A stretch of 64,000 bases of DNA from Bacillus wiedmannii (GTDB lineage Bacteria; Bacillota; Bacilli; Bacillales; Bacillaceae_G): assembly GCF_001583695.1 (NCBI RefSeq), contig NZ_LOBC01000009.1:98167-162166 (forward strand), written 5' to 3'. The first letter of the stretch is position 1. The number at the start of each line of letters is the position of its first letter. Of the stretch, positions 50,348-58,435 are shown piece by piece. Below the pieces are notes generated by a model that was not told the DNA's origin, searched no databases, and worked only from the letters and a program-made list of their open reading frames with translations. Position numbers and translations under genes: made by a program.

Positions 50348-50844
50348 TAAAAACACCCTTTCAAAAAAGCATGAAATAAAATATCCCATTCAATAAAAAG
50401 AAGATAGCAATGAATCGCCTGGGATAAAGATATGTAATTGATTACCTTATTTTATCTTTTCCCTAACTATTCACGATTATGATATTGCTTATCAGGTTGT
50501 TAATCTAAGTTGTTTGTTGATATTAGATTTATAACTTGCAGAGAAAATACTAAATTAAAATGAAGCGTATTATTATAATGTTTATCAGAAATTGAGAGCT
50601 AAAGATTGTAGTATTGGGAAAACCAGTAGTTCCTAATGTCAATTCAAACAAATACGATAAGCAAGTATACTGTGTTACTAATGAAATAGGATCTGATATG
50701 AATATCAGATCCTTTTTACTATATTTCACTGGTTCTTTTCCAAATTTAAATACCAGCGCCTTAGCAGCAGAAATTTGCATTTCTTCATAGTCTAACTAAA
50801 CAGTAAAAACTTATAGGAATCATGATCTAAAGTTTTATTTTACT
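50348..50844. other. Intergenic region, 497 bp, with one terminator
   Basis: Between P450 and a 14-TM pump. A hairpin GGATCTGATAT/ATATCAGATCC followed by TTTTT lies at 50686-50718. A ~60-codon plus-strand frame without a start (VVLGKPVVPNVNSNKYDKQV) runs into the hairpin and may be the 3' end of a lost gene. Otherwise nothing convincing. Confidence 0.4.
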
Positions 50845-52323
50845 CTACCGATTTAACCTCTCGACAGCTTCCGCGCTTGTATCTACACGTTTAACGAAAA
50901 AAACTAATAGTAGTGCAACAATATTCATGCCAAGCGCTACATAAAATGAATATTGAATTCCAGATAATAAAGCCTTCTGAGTTAACATTGCCTTCGTAGC
51001 TTCTGTGAAGGTTGTTGGATCTACATCAGCCATTAGACTTTCAGCTTTTGTTTTTGTTACCGAATTCATAATCGTAACAAGGATAGCAGTACCAATTGAA
51101 CCGGATACTTGTTGAGCTGTATTATTAACAGCCGTACCGTGCGGATTTAAGCGAGTTGGCAATTGATTAAGGCCATTTGTCATAAGTGGCATCATCACCA
51201 TCGCCATCCCAAACATCCGCAGTGTGTAAATAAGAATAATATGCGTGTGACTAGAGTCGAGTTGCAGATTTGCCAGCATATAAGTTGAAACGGCTGTAAT
51301 GGAAAGTCCTACTATACCAAGAATGCGAGGGCCATATTTATCAAATAGTTTACCTGTAATTGGTGACATAATCCCCATTATTACCGCACCTGGAAGCATC
51401 ATCAGCCCAGAGCTCAGCGGTGAAATACCGCGGACGTTTTGTACATAAGCTGGGGTTAAAATCATACCCGAGAACATGGCCACTGCGTTAACAATCGCAA
51501 TTACAGACGCAAGTGCAAACATTGGGTACTTATAAACACGTAAATCCAATAACGGTTCATTCATTTTTAATTGACGTATAATGAAAGCAATTAGGGCAAT
51601 AGCGCCTATGATTAAGGCTGTTAAGACCACTTTATTCGTCCAACCGTCGGAGCTTGCAGCACTGAATCCATATAACAAACCGCCAAAACCGACAGAAGAT
51701 AATAGTAATGAGAGATAATCAAGTTTTGCATTTTTGTTTTGTTTCATGACATTCTCCGACTTCCAAATCCCTAACAGTAAGCTAATGATTGCTAACGGTA
51801 AAATCATTTCAAAAAGCAAACGCCAGTCATAATACTCTACAATATAACCTGATAGTGTCGGTCCAATTGCTGGAGCTGTAATCATAACTAACCCAAAAAT
51901 CCCCATCGCTGTTCCCCTTTTTTCTCTTGGAAAGCTTACTAGCATAATATTCATTAACAAAGGCCCCATGACTGAAGAACCTGCTGCTTGAACCATCCGA
52001 CCAGTAAGTAATAAACTAAAGTTCGGTGCTAAAGCCGCTAAGGCCGTACCAAGAATAAAAATCAACATAGATGTAATAAATAAGCTCCTATTGGAGAAGC
52101 GGGTTATTAAAAATGCTGAGGCTGGAATTAATATACCACTTACAAGCATATACCCTGTAGAAAGCCACTGAATCGTTGAATAATCTTTTATGTCTAAATC
52201 CTTCATTATTGATGGCAAGGCTACATTTAAAAGCGAGTTATTTAGAAACGAAACAAATGCTCCAATAAAAAGGATTACAAGCATTAAATATGGTGGCTTT
52301 CTTTTATGTAATGTTTCACTCAT
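50845..52323 (-). CDS. DHA2-family (14-TM) MFS multidrug efflux protein
   Basis: A 492-residue drug:H+ antiporter of the EmrB/QacA/LmrB type. Motif D1 LNNSLLNVALPSIMKDL after TM1, QWLSTGYMLVSGILIPASAF, GRMVQAAGSSVMGPLLMNIM and motif C-like GLVMITAPAIGPTLSGYIVE are all present, along with about 14 hydrophobic helices. I prefer the ATG at 52323 (MSETLHKRKPPYL), 11 bases after GGGG; the longer frame has no ribosome site. Such pumps export lipophilic cations, lincosamides or other drugs. No regulator lies beside it. Confidence 0.87.
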   Translation of the reverse strand: MSETLHKRKPPYLMLVILFIGAFVSFLNNSLLNVALPSIMKDLDIKDYSTIQWLSTGYMLVSGILIPASAFLITRFSNRSLFITSMLIFILGTALAALAPNFSLLLTGRMVQAAGSSVMGPLLMNIMLVSFPREKRGTAMGIFGLVMITAPAIGPTLSGYIVEYYDWRLLFEMILPLAIISLLLGIWKSENVMKQNKNAKLDYLSLLLSSVGFGGLLYGFSAASSDGWTNKVVLTALIIGAIALIAFIIRQLKMNEPLLDLRVYKYPMFALASVIAIVNAVAMFSGMILTPAYVQNVRGISPLSSGLMMLPGAVIMGIMSPITGKLFDKYGPRILGIVGLSITAVSTYMLANLQLDSSHTHIILIYTLRMFGMAMVMMPLMTNGLNQLPTRLNPHGTAVNNTAQQVSGSIGTAILVTIMNSVTKTKAESLMADVDPTTFTEATKAMLTQKALLSGIQYSFYVALGMNIVALLLVFFVKRVDTSAEAVERLNR

Positions 52324-52537
52324 ATATTCATTTACCCCTTCATTATAAATTCCATTAATTCGTTTAAGTCGTTTGTATATCTGCACAAGAATACATTATC
52401 CTTGCAGTATTTTGCCAAACTCTTCGAATGGATATTCTCTTTTTAGCAATTCTATTTGCTCAACATAACATTTTAAAATCTTTTTTATTGATTAAACCTT
52501 TATAAACGCGTTTGTTAACCGAAATTAAATTAGGCTG

Positions 52538-52581
52538 ATTTTTGAGGTGGAGTTGTCTTATTGCCCGCAAATAGTAGGATA
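52538..52581. repeat. Second dispersed repeat family, partial copy
   Basis: TTTTTGAGGTGGAGTTGTCT, TATTGCCCGCAAATAGTAGG and ATAAAT match the 3' third of the repeats at 41309-41460 and 54450-54610. The 5' hairpin is absent. Confidence 0.55.
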
Positions 52582-52710
52582 AATCAACAAGACCATACAC
52601 CTATTCCTCTAAATACAGGCTTGTAAATCTAGTTATGTAACCATCCATAAAAAGGAATATTACATAGGCTAAGTCTAACATTACATTTTTAAAGTGAGGG
52701 GAATAAGCTT

Positions 52711-53304
52711 ATGCACCAATATTGGTATTTGAATTCAAAGGGCGACGAGGAACACTATAATAACCAAATTGCAATGTCATCATTATATTCACAGCCCCTA
52801 ATAACTAAAGCCGAGGGAATGAATGGTCTGAGGATCTCTGAGAATTGTAGTCCTCGAGTCTATCCATTTGGTTGGGATTCACCAGCCAATTATACGGGTT
52901 TCAATCCTCAAACTCCTCCCTTCTCTTTAGGTCAGCCAATCCATTATGCAGGGATGATGCCCCAAGGACATCCTGCTAATTGGACTCCATTACCAGGCCA
53001 TGCAGGTAATTTCCAAAAACCTCCCTTACCCTGGGCTCAACCATTCAATCATACAGGGATGTTCGCGCAAGGTCATCTCGCCGCTTTACTATCGCCACCA
53101 GCTAAAGCTTTTAATTTTCATACCAATAATAACTGGGGTATTTTTGGAAACCCTCCAGGATGGGGAGGACAGGTAAGTCCTATGGGATGGGGGAATAACG
53201 GTCAGCCAGGAATGCTTGGAAACTTACTGACAGTAGGAAAAGGCACCATGAATGGAATCGGAATGCTTAGTAGTCTACTCGGTATGGGAAAGTTCTTCTT
53301 TTAG
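52711..53304 (+). CDS. Pro/Gly/Asn/Trp-rich protein, possible spore coat protein
   Basis: A 197-residue protein of very biased composition, without signal peptide or membrane segment, and with degenerate internal repeats: LGQPIHYAGMMPQGHPANW (~72-90) and WAQPFNHTGMFAQGHLAAL (~107-125), then GNPPGWGGQVSPMGWGNNGQ (~145-165). The C-terminus is hydrophobic and Gly/Leu-rich (GIGMLSSLLGMGKFFF). The composition resembles small Bacillus spore-coat or YppG-like proteins, but I recognise no family, so coat function is inference. ATG follows GTGAGGGGAATAAGCTT. Single gene followed by a repeat remnant and a strong terminator. Confidence 0.65.
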   Translation: MHQYWYLNSKGDEEHYNNQIAMSSLYSQPLITKAEGMNGLRISENCSPRVYPFGWDSPANYTGFNPQTPPFSLGQPIHYAGMMPQGHPANWTPLPGHAGNFQKPPLPWAQPFNHTGMFAQGHLAALLSPPAKAFNFHTNNNWGIFGNPPGWGGQVSPMGWGNNGQPGMLGNLLTVGKGTMNGIGMLSSLLGMGKFFF

Positions 53305-53429
53305 TTAATTAGAACGGGCGGATAAACATGTCCCCTCAATGTATTTATTGTATGGTTCCAGTACTCCCTCCAAGCTCGTTTCCTCTCCTTTCAAATTATA
53401 AAAACATCTATTACCTTGTATGTGGTAAC

Positions 53430-53455
53430 TTGATAGAGGTGTGGTGACATCAACA
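53430..53455. repeat. Orphan repeat end (element N)
   Basis: GGTAACTTGATAGAGGTGTG, then GTGACATC, resembles the right outer arm of the palindromic repeats. The rest is missing. Confidence 0.4.
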
Positions 53456-53480
53456 AAACGCCAATTTCGTACGCTAAGCA

Positions 53481-53536
53481 AAACGTTACAAACAACCGGT
53501 TCCTTTACGAAAGAACCGGTTGTTTGTAGCGTTTAT
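53481..53536. terminator. Strong bidirectional terminator
   Basis: AACGTTACAAACAACCGGTT and AACCGGTTGTTTGTAGCGTT form a ~20-bp stem with one mismatch, between converging genes. Confidence 0.85.
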
Positions 53537-53566
53537 TTATTTGAAAAGTAGTCAAATCTTTTTTCA

Positions 53567-54172
53567 CTAATTAACACTTTGAACACGGCCAATTTGTCCA
53601 TCTTGTAATCGAACTTTAATGCCGTATGTATGTGTTTCACTATGTGTTAAAATGTCTTTCACAACACCACTTACAGTTTTACTATAGTCATTATCTAATT
53701 GAATAACTACATGTGAACCAACTGAAATTTGTGATCTTGTTGGTTTCCCACCTGTTGCTTGTGTGGTTTTTTCTTGTTTTTGTGTTCTCTCTTGTTGTAT
53801 AGACTGTTGTTGCTGAGTCTTCTGCTCTTGTTGTTTACGCTTTTCTTCTACTCTTTGTTGCTCTTCTTGCTTACGTTTTTCTTCTTCTACTCTTTGCTGC
53901 TCTTCTTGTTTACGCTTCTCTTCTACTCTTTGCTGCTCTTCTTGTTTACGCTTCTCTTCTTCTGCTCTTTGTTGCTCTTCTTGTTTACGTTTTTCTTCCT
54001 CTGCTCTTTGTTGCTCTTCTTGTTTACGTTTTTCTTCCTCCGCTACTTTTTTATCTTCATCTATTTTTTGCTCATCTGATGCTACTTTTAACTTTTCTTC
54101 ATCACCTTTACAAGCACTTAAAGACATTACACACAAACTCAAAAGTACAAAAAATAACAATTTCTTTAACAT
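53567..54172 (-). CDS. Lipoprotein with Glu/Gln/Arg repeat stalk and YwbE-type domain
   Basis: A 201-residue surface lipoprotein: signal peptide with lipobox MSLSAC (Cys ~21), then residues ~45-113 made of about six near-identical units EEKRKQEEQQRA or EEEKRKQEEQQRA (12 and 13 residues), a long charged helix or coiled-coil stalk. The C-terminal ~55 residues (SQISVGSHVVIQLDNDYSKT; SGVVKDILTHSETHTYGIKV; RLQDGQIGRVQ) match the YwbE/DUF2196 fold, which normally occurs alone as a ~65-residue cytosolic protein. Here it would be displayed outside on a stalk. The DNA repeats are near-perfect, so unit number probably varies between strains. ATG; a strong terminator lies downstream. Confidence 0.8.
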   Translation of the reverse strand: MLKKLLFFVLLSLCVMSLSACKGDEEKLKVASDEQKIDEDKKVAEEEKRKQEEQQRAEEEKRKQEEQQRAEEEKRKQEEQQRVEEKRKQEEQQRVEEEKRKQEEQQRVEEKRKQQEQKTQQQQSIQQERTQKQEKTTQATGGKPTRSQISVGSHVVIQLDNDYSKTVSGVVKDILTHSETHTYGIKVRLQDGQIGRVQSVN

Positions 54173-54289
54173 TAAAAAATCCTCCTATATATACATTACA
54201 AATCAATAACTTTCATAGCATAACAAAAATATATGTATTTCTTTGTCAAAATTTGTCGTAAATATTTAATTGCTACTAAAAGACTGACA

Positions 54290-54431
54290 CTACAATAAAA
54301 GCAGAAATTATTATATCGATTCGTGCACAGGAATTACGTTCGTTTGCTAATCAAGTGAACTTAATTAATAAAATACAAGGAAAAACCTTCATCTTATGTA
54401 TGAAAGGATCTTTCAATTAAAGATCCTTTCA
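54290..54431 (+). pseudogene. Possible gene remnant ending in a terminator
   Basis: A start-less plus-strand frame TIKAEIIISIRAQELRSFAN, then QVNLINKIQGKTFILCMKGS, ends at TAA 54418-54420. The stop lies inside a hairpin GAAAGGATCTTT/AAAGATCCTTTC (54402-54431). The early part resembles the N-terminus of WXG100-type small proteins, but this is weak. Probably a decayed gene with its terminator intact. Confidence 0.35.
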
Positions 54432-54449
54432 TATTGCTCATTTAACTAA

Positions 54450-54610
54450 ATAAAGTGAAACTTTAATCAGTGGGGGTTTTCTTCATCCCCCACTGATTAT
54501 TAGTTGAACCAATCGGACTTTTATGGGCAGTTGATCCCCCACCTAACTTCTTTGCTTTCGCTGAATTTTGAGGTGGGGGTCTTACTGCCCATTAAAGTGG
54601 GATAAATTGG
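54450..54610. repeat. Second dispersed repeat family, copy 2
   Basis: Hairpin 1 is TAATCAGTGGGGG/CCCCCACTGATTA. The common core follows: GGGCAGTTGATCCCCCACCT, AACTTCTTTGCTTTCGCTGA, ATTTTGAGGTGGGGGTCTTA. The end is CTGCCCATTAAAGTGGGATA. A second hairpin CCCCCACCT/AGGTGGGGG forms in the middle. It ends one base before the stop codon of the DUF1259 gene. Confidence 0.75.
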
Positions 54611-54997
54611 TTAATTACATAACGCTTTTCTAACTTTCCTTGCGAAGCTTAGCGGATCATCAACGTCTTCGATATTAACGTAAATTAAATTCGGCTCATC
54701 ACATAACCACTCATTGTGTATAGACGAAACGATTATTCCTTGTTTAATAATTGTAGCAACAAACCCATTGACTTCTCTTTGCAATAGCGCTACCCGGCCT
54801 AAACATAATGCTCGTCCAGTTTTATTATCTCGTGATTCGAATGAGAAGGAAGTTGTTACTCTAAAACGTTTTCCTAAGATAGTTGCTTGTATTTCATCCC
54901 GATTTATTGTAGCCACGCATTTTCCACCGGCGAACCCTTCTTGGCCACCTATAATTCTCGCAAACTGTTGACAAATTAATTCATCATGAAACGCCAT
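54611..54997 (-). CDS. DUF1259-domain protein
   Basis: A ~128-residue protein with one DUF1259 (LppY/LpqO-like) domain: ICQQFARIIGGQEGFAGGKC, RFRVTTSFSFESRDNKTGRA, LCLGRVALLQREVNGFVATI, IVSSIHNEWLCDEPNLIYVN and DPLSFARKVRKAL are all family blocks. The His-x-x-W (IHNEW) segment is the most conserved. In other bacteria two such domains often occur in tandem in secreted lipoproteins; this one is single, lacks a signal peptide and is probably cytosolic. I start at the ATG at 54997, 12 bases after AAAAGGGG. Role unknown. Its 3' end abuts a dispersed repeat. Confidence 0.82.
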   Translation of the reverse strand: MAFHDELICQQFARIIGGQEGFAGGKCVATINRDEIQATILGKRFRVTTSFSFESRDNKTGRALCLGRVALLQREVNGFVATIIKQGIIVSSIHNEWLCDEPNLIYVNIEDVDDPLSFARKVRKALCN

Positions 54998-55331
54998 ACC
55001 TTGAATCATCCCCTTTTATTATTAGGTTATGAATGAATACTGAGGTCTGAAACGGTAATGAATCTATTCTATTACAAAAAAGATGACGACAATTCGCCAA
55101 AATCTATTAGCTCAATTATTCTTGATTATTTGAATTAACTCGGCTTTATATGTTAAGTCATTTTTAGGGAACATAAAAAAGACACCATAAGGTGCCATCC
55201 TTCAACTTGAGAATCATATCTATGTATGGAGAAATTTAGAAAAGAGAAGGTTCTAACTATAATTTATAAAGCTATTATGCCATGAATTACATACATATTT
55301 CCTTATTTACTAGGAGCAGAATCCCGTTATA

Positions 55332-55493
55332 TTACTTTCTGATCAGTCTCGTTAAAGCCATCCCAATAAATCCAGCCCCCATCCCTATTAGCCATCCAGC
55401 GTGCGTATCGCCTAATATAGATCCCACTCCTCCGCCAAGAAACATGCAGCCAACAAATACTAATCCTCCAATTCCCCAATTCGGCCTTTCCAT
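55332..55493 (-). CDS. Small membrane protein (53 aa)
   Basis: Minus-strand frame MERPNWGIGGLVFVGCMFLG, then GGVGSILGDTHAGWLIGMGA and GFIGMALTRLIRK, with two Gly-rich hydrophobic helices and a basic C-terminus. GAAGGGATG lies 10 bases upstream of the ATG (55491-55493). This is a recognisable style of small Bacillus membrane protein. A longer open frame on the plus strand over the same bases is a shadow. Function unknown. Confidence 0.65.
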   Translation of the reverse strand: MERPNWGIGGLVFVGCMFLGGGVGSILGDTHAGWLIGMGAGFIGMALTRLIRK

Positions 55494-55691
55494 AATTCAA
55501 TCACATCCCTTCAATAAAACATATGCGATTATCTAGCCTAACTTTCTTGCATAGGATAGTTAATTATTTTGCTTATGTTTAGCATTTTCAGGGAATTCAA
55601 AAGATGTGGAGATTGGCCAATTTGAATGAATTGCAGAAGGAGAATTTCATTTTTTCATATTAAATAACTTAAGAATGTGTTCCACAATTTA

Positions 55692-55740
55692 TGACTCACC
55701 CCACCGCTATCCAGCTCAGAAAAGAAAGCAAAAACGAAAA
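55692..55740. repeat. Truncated repeat left end (element O)
   Basis: CTCACCCCACCGCTATCCAG, then CTCAGAAAAGAAAGC and AAAAACGAAAA, resemble the left outer and part of the inner arm; the right half is missing. Confidence 0.4.
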
Positions 55741-55863
55741 TTATATGCATCATTGACTACTGTTAATGAGACGTTATGTTAACCTCACATGAAGACCCTA
55801 TTCATCCAAATTTACACAAAGTTGTCCTTGCTGATGGTACAATTAAAATCATGGAGGGATATC

Positions 55864-56220
55864 ATGGGAATTTATTTTGTAATAACACTACTTCTTATAA
55901 ACGGCACTGCAATATTCTTATTTTTCTTGTCTGTTTCACCAAAAATTAAGGCTAAAAACCTATCTTCAATAATGATCTGTTTAGGGATAAATCTAATCAT
56001 AAGTCCAGCGGCTTTTCTTATAGGTGGGATAGCTGATTATGCAGGTGTAGCGGCTAATTATGGGGCTTATTTTGCGGGTGAGTCGGCAACAGCCCCTCCT
56101 CTAGTTAGTCGTGCACTTTATTTTTTCGGAGGATTTCTCTTTATTCAGGGAATTCCACTGCTCATACTACTTGCAGCTTTTTGGAAGTTTGCAAGGGCAA
56201 AGAAAATAAAACAAGTATAG
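55864..56220 (+). CDS. Small membrane protein (118 aa), unknown function
   Basis: Three membrane helices (about residues 2-24, 35-58 and 85-108) and a basic C-terminus (FARAKKIKQV). I start at the ATG at 55864 because CATGGAGGGATATC precedes it; the frame is open further upstream without a ribosome site. Unrecognised. It lies upstream of another small membrane gene in the same direction. Confidence 0.65.
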   Translation: MGIYFVITLLLINGTAIFLFFLSVSPKIKAKNLSSIMICLGINLIISPAAFLIGGIADYAGVAANYGAYFAGESATAPPLVSRALYFFGGFLFIQGIPLLILLAAFWKFARAKKIKQV

Positions 56221-56333
56221 AAGGATGAGTGGATGCCTTTTTAGAGTAGGGATCCGCTTTTTTCTTACTACTAATAATAGGATTTCATGTCATACGATAG
56301 AGTTAATACTAGAAAACTGTGAGGATGATTACG

Positions 56334-56702
56334 TTGATAAAATTTGCAATTAGTTATGCTGCAAGTCTGTTTGCTTTTATTTTTGGATGGTTCTTGATTT
56401 CATATATTTCTCATCCTAGCTTTATTCACCCAAACATTGTATTAGGATTCATTAAAATGATCGTCACTTATGGTAGTATACCGACTCTTGTAGCTTGTCT
56501 AATTGGGGAAGTGTTATACAGGAAAATCAAACGATGTAGAGAATTTCAATTTGGAATTCCTGTATTTATAGGACTAGCAGTTATCTATACACTTATACCA
56601 TTTCTTTTTCTTTTTCCTTTTAATTTTTCCCATTTCTTTGATTTCGTTGCACCTGTTATTATGGGGGCCTTATCTTTTTATTTAGTACGTAGAAAAATAT
56701 AA
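56334..56702 (+). CDS. Small membrane protein (122 aa), unknown function
   Basis: Four hydrophobic helices (FAISYAASLFAFIFGWFLIS; IVTYGSIPTLVACLIGEVLY; IPVFIGLAVIYTLIPFLFLF; VAPVIMGALSFYLV). I favour the TTG at 56334, 9 bases after GAGG; a GTG and an ATG just upstream overlap that ribosome site. Family not recognised, although the overall pattern is like other 4-TM Bacillus orphan proteins. Confidence 0.6.
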   Translation: MIKFAISYAASLFAFIFGWFLISYISHPSFIHPNIVLGFIKMIVTYGSIPTLVACLIGEVLYRKIKRCREFQFGIPVFIGLAVIYTLIPFLFLFPFNFSHFFDFVAPVIMGALSFYLVRRKI

Positions 56703-56799
56703 TTAACTTCAAGAGTGTGACAGAAAGAAGCCGGAGTGAATAAAACCATACAGTGCTCATAAAACGCATCAATTCCTTGCAAAATCAACAATAAAAAGG

Positions 56800-56970
56800 A
56801 TTTGTGGACCCTAGGATTAAACGGAGCGAGAACAATCAAAATGCCGTCATTGCTTTACTTAAAAGAAGAATTGAAAAGTTAGAGAAAAAGAATAAAGGGT
56901 TTGAGGAAGAAAATAAGTAATTGCGTGAAAAAGGAAATGTAAAGCTTACTGATTACTTCATGAAATTATA
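56800..56970 (+). pseudogene. Remnant resembling the C-terminus of a Tn554 TnpC-type protein
   Basis: A start-less frame reads FVDPRIKRSENNQNAVIALL, then KRRIEKLEKKNKGFEEENK, a TAA, and continues in frame LREKGNVKLTDYFMKL to a second stop. The coiled-coil style K-x-R-I-x-x-L-E-K-x-N-K with E-E-N-K-x-L-R-E is typical of the C-terminal tail of TnpC/DUF6262 accessory transposition proteins. The assignment is from pattern only. It is clearly a decayed fragment. Confidence 0.4.
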
Positions 56971-56975
56971 AAATT

Positions 56976-57018
56976 AGGACCGTACATATTAGACATATCT
57001 AAAATGTACGGTCCTTTT
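56976..57018. terminator. Terminator
   Basis: AGGACCGTACAT and ATGTACGGTCCT form a perfect 12-bp stem, flanked by TTTTG on the plus strand. Confidence 0.8.
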
Positions 57019-57067
57019 GTTTACTAGTGGTTCACTTATCTAACTTAAAGATAAGTATGTGGTCTTT

Positions 57068-57730
57068 TTACAATTTGAATTTCTTTTTAAGCTTCTTATA
57101 TTTTCTATACGAACGTCTAACAATGTTTAACATAAAATACGGTATTTTAACAGGGAAAGGAAATTTATAAATGAAAGGCAAATAAAATGTAAAATATGCC
57201 TTTTCTAGGTCTCTCCACTTACTATCTTCTTTTGTTTTTAAGAAATCAGATACATCGACTACATATCCCCTTCCCTTTTCCATCATCACATTTTTTCCGT
57301 GAACATCACAAGGAGTTAATCCTTGTTCCCTTGCATACTCTAAAGCTGCATTGATATCAAGGATCACCTGCTTAGGAATTTTAATCCCTTTATGAACAGC
57401 ATCGTATAAGGTAATTTCTTTTAAACGTTTCAATACTATGAAATTTTCTCCTTTATATATAAGCTTCGAATAAGAAGGATGATTTCCGATTCTTCGGTAT
57501 ACTTCTGACTCTTTTTCAATTCCTTCTCCTTCTCGTGCGTAAACTTTCACTACCCAATCTTTATATTCTTTGTGCATAAATACTGCGGCATAATTACCCA
57601 TCCCTAAACACTTCCAAAGTCTAGGAATATCTTTAACTACTACAGGCTCGAATTCATCCTCACTTCTTATACTTACCTCTTTTAATAATTCGTCCTTTAT
57701 CAATCCCACAAAACTGTTTATACTCATCAT
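57068..57730 (-). CDS. Solitary serine/threonine protein kinase-like protein
   Basis: A 220-residue minimal kinase fold. Gly-rich loop GMGNYAAVFM (~43-52), Lys in DWVVKVYAR (~62), catalytic loop TPCDVHGKNVMM (Asp then H-G-K-N, as in RIO/lipopolysaccharide kinases) and metal-binding VVDVSDF in place of D-F-G. The C-terminal ~40 residues are very basic (RRSYRKYKKLKKKFKL), suiting membrane or nucleic-acid contact. It resembles the small Bacillus kinases of the YrzF/YbdM type. Start at ATG 57730 behind CGGAGTGGAA. No partner phosphatase nearby. Strong terminators on both sides make it a lone gene. Confidence 0.78.
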   Translation of the reverse strand: MMSINSFVGLIKDELLKEVSIRSEDEFEPVVVKDIPRLWKCLGMGNYAAVFMHKEYKDWVVKVYAREGEGIEKESEVYRRIGNHPSYSKLIYKGENFIVLKRLKEITLYDAVHKGIKIPKQVILDINAALEYAREQGLTPCDVHGKNVMMEKGRGYVVDVSDFLKTKEDSKWRDLEKAYFTFYLPFIYKFPFPVKIPYFMLNIVRRSYRKYKKLKKKFKL

Positions 57731-57804
57731 TTCCACTCCGGTTTTGCTAAAAGGGGGCCCACCCACATTTTAACGAAAATATACACTAAGTGAATTTTAG
57801 CATA

Positions 57805-57852
57805 AAACGAGTCATCTTTTTTCTTAAAATAAAAAGATGACTCGTTTTATTT
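57805..57852. terminator. Terminator
   Basis: AAAACGAGTCATCTTTTT and AAAAAGATGACTCGTTTT form a perfect 18-bp stem. Confidence 0.85.
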
Positions 57853-57939
57853 GAATTGTTGAATACTTAATATTTATTCCACTATTCATAGCCAAAAACC
57901 GTACAACATAAAAATATCCCCAACTATTTTTACATATTT

Positions 57940-58139
57940 TCATTTTTTCAGAGGCAACCGTATAAGAGCTTTTATTAGTGCAAGTTCTCTTCGTTCATTG
58001 GCCATGCCAAATCCATGTTTGTTCATCGCATAAATATAACTTAACTTTTCATCTGGATCGGCAAGACAGAATGATCCTCCTGCGCCTGGGTAACCAAAAG
58101 AGGGATATCTGCTTTCAAATCGGATGCTTAGTACTCTAT
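57940..58139 (-). pseudogene. 3' fragment of a beta-lactamase-fold serine hydrolase
   Basis: The minus-strand frame reads RYPSFGYPGAGGSFCLADPD, then EKLSYIYAMNKHGFGMANER and ends LIRLPLKK at the stop 57940-57942. F-G-Y-P-G-A-G-G-S is the third active-site region (H/Y-x-G-x-G/A-G) of class C beta-lactamase/esterase EstB-type hydrolases. The Ser-x-x-Lys and Tyr-x-Asn parts are missing because the fragment is cut at ~58140, where palindromic repeat sequence begins. Confidence 0.75.
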
Positions 58140-58159
58140 TTTATAATCTATAAACCTAA

Positions 58160-58375
58160 CAGAAAAAGTTTCCTCAAAACGATAAAAATGAACCTCGGTG
58201 CTGTACAAAACACAAAATTATCGTTCTGGGGGTGGTGTGAGCTTTTAACTTGATGGGTATGGGGTACCGCCACATCGCCATCAACTTAAGCATTTAGGCT
58301 ATTTTTAAAGTTAAAAGTACGTTACTATTTTTTTATATTAACGAGAAAGAGTGACGTACTTTTTATGCATAATTT
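58160..58375. repeat. Palindromic repeat (element P, left-truncated) joined to an IS left-end remnant (element Q)
   Basis: P: inner arms CCTCAAAACGATAA and TTATCGTTCTGGGGG and right arm TTTAACTTGATGGGTATGGG (ending ~58264). Q begins in the shared GGGGTACCGCCACATCGCCA, then TCAACTTAAG, and continues as the IS leader: TTTAGGCTATTTTTAAAG, AAAAGTACGTTACTATTT, GAGTGACGTACTTTTTATG. It stops right after the transposase ATG position. Q is therefore another IS end without a transposase. Confidence 0.75.
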
Positions 58376-58435
58376 CAGTGTACACAATGACATTATTTTT
58401 TGCACCAGAACCGGATAAACTACTGGTGTGCTATA

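Noticed and set aside
47150-50389. Start of the P450 gene at 50389
   Set aside because: The extra 14 residues lack a ribosome site and precede the conserved CYP102A N-terminus; ATG 50347 has GAAAGGGTG upstream and gives the expected 1065 residues.
50550-50780. Minus-strand 76-codon ORF
   Set aside because: Passes through a strong terminator hairpin, no ribosome site, composition not protein-like.
53834-54040. Regular short direct repeats that might suggest a CRISPR array
   Set aside because: The repeats are contiguous, in frame and code for 12/13-residue units of a lipoprotein; there are no spacers and no cas genes.
53759-54079. Plus-strand ORF of ~106 codons rich in Leu/Phe over the repeat lipoprotein
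   Set aside because: It is the antisense of the Glu/Gln/Arg repeat units; Leu/Phe runs are what CTT/TTT-rich complements give. No ribosome site.
55282-55536. Plus-strand ORF of 84 codons, Pro/Ile-rich
   Set aside because: Shadow of the 53-aa minus-strand membrane protein at 55332-55493, which has a better ribosome site and composition.
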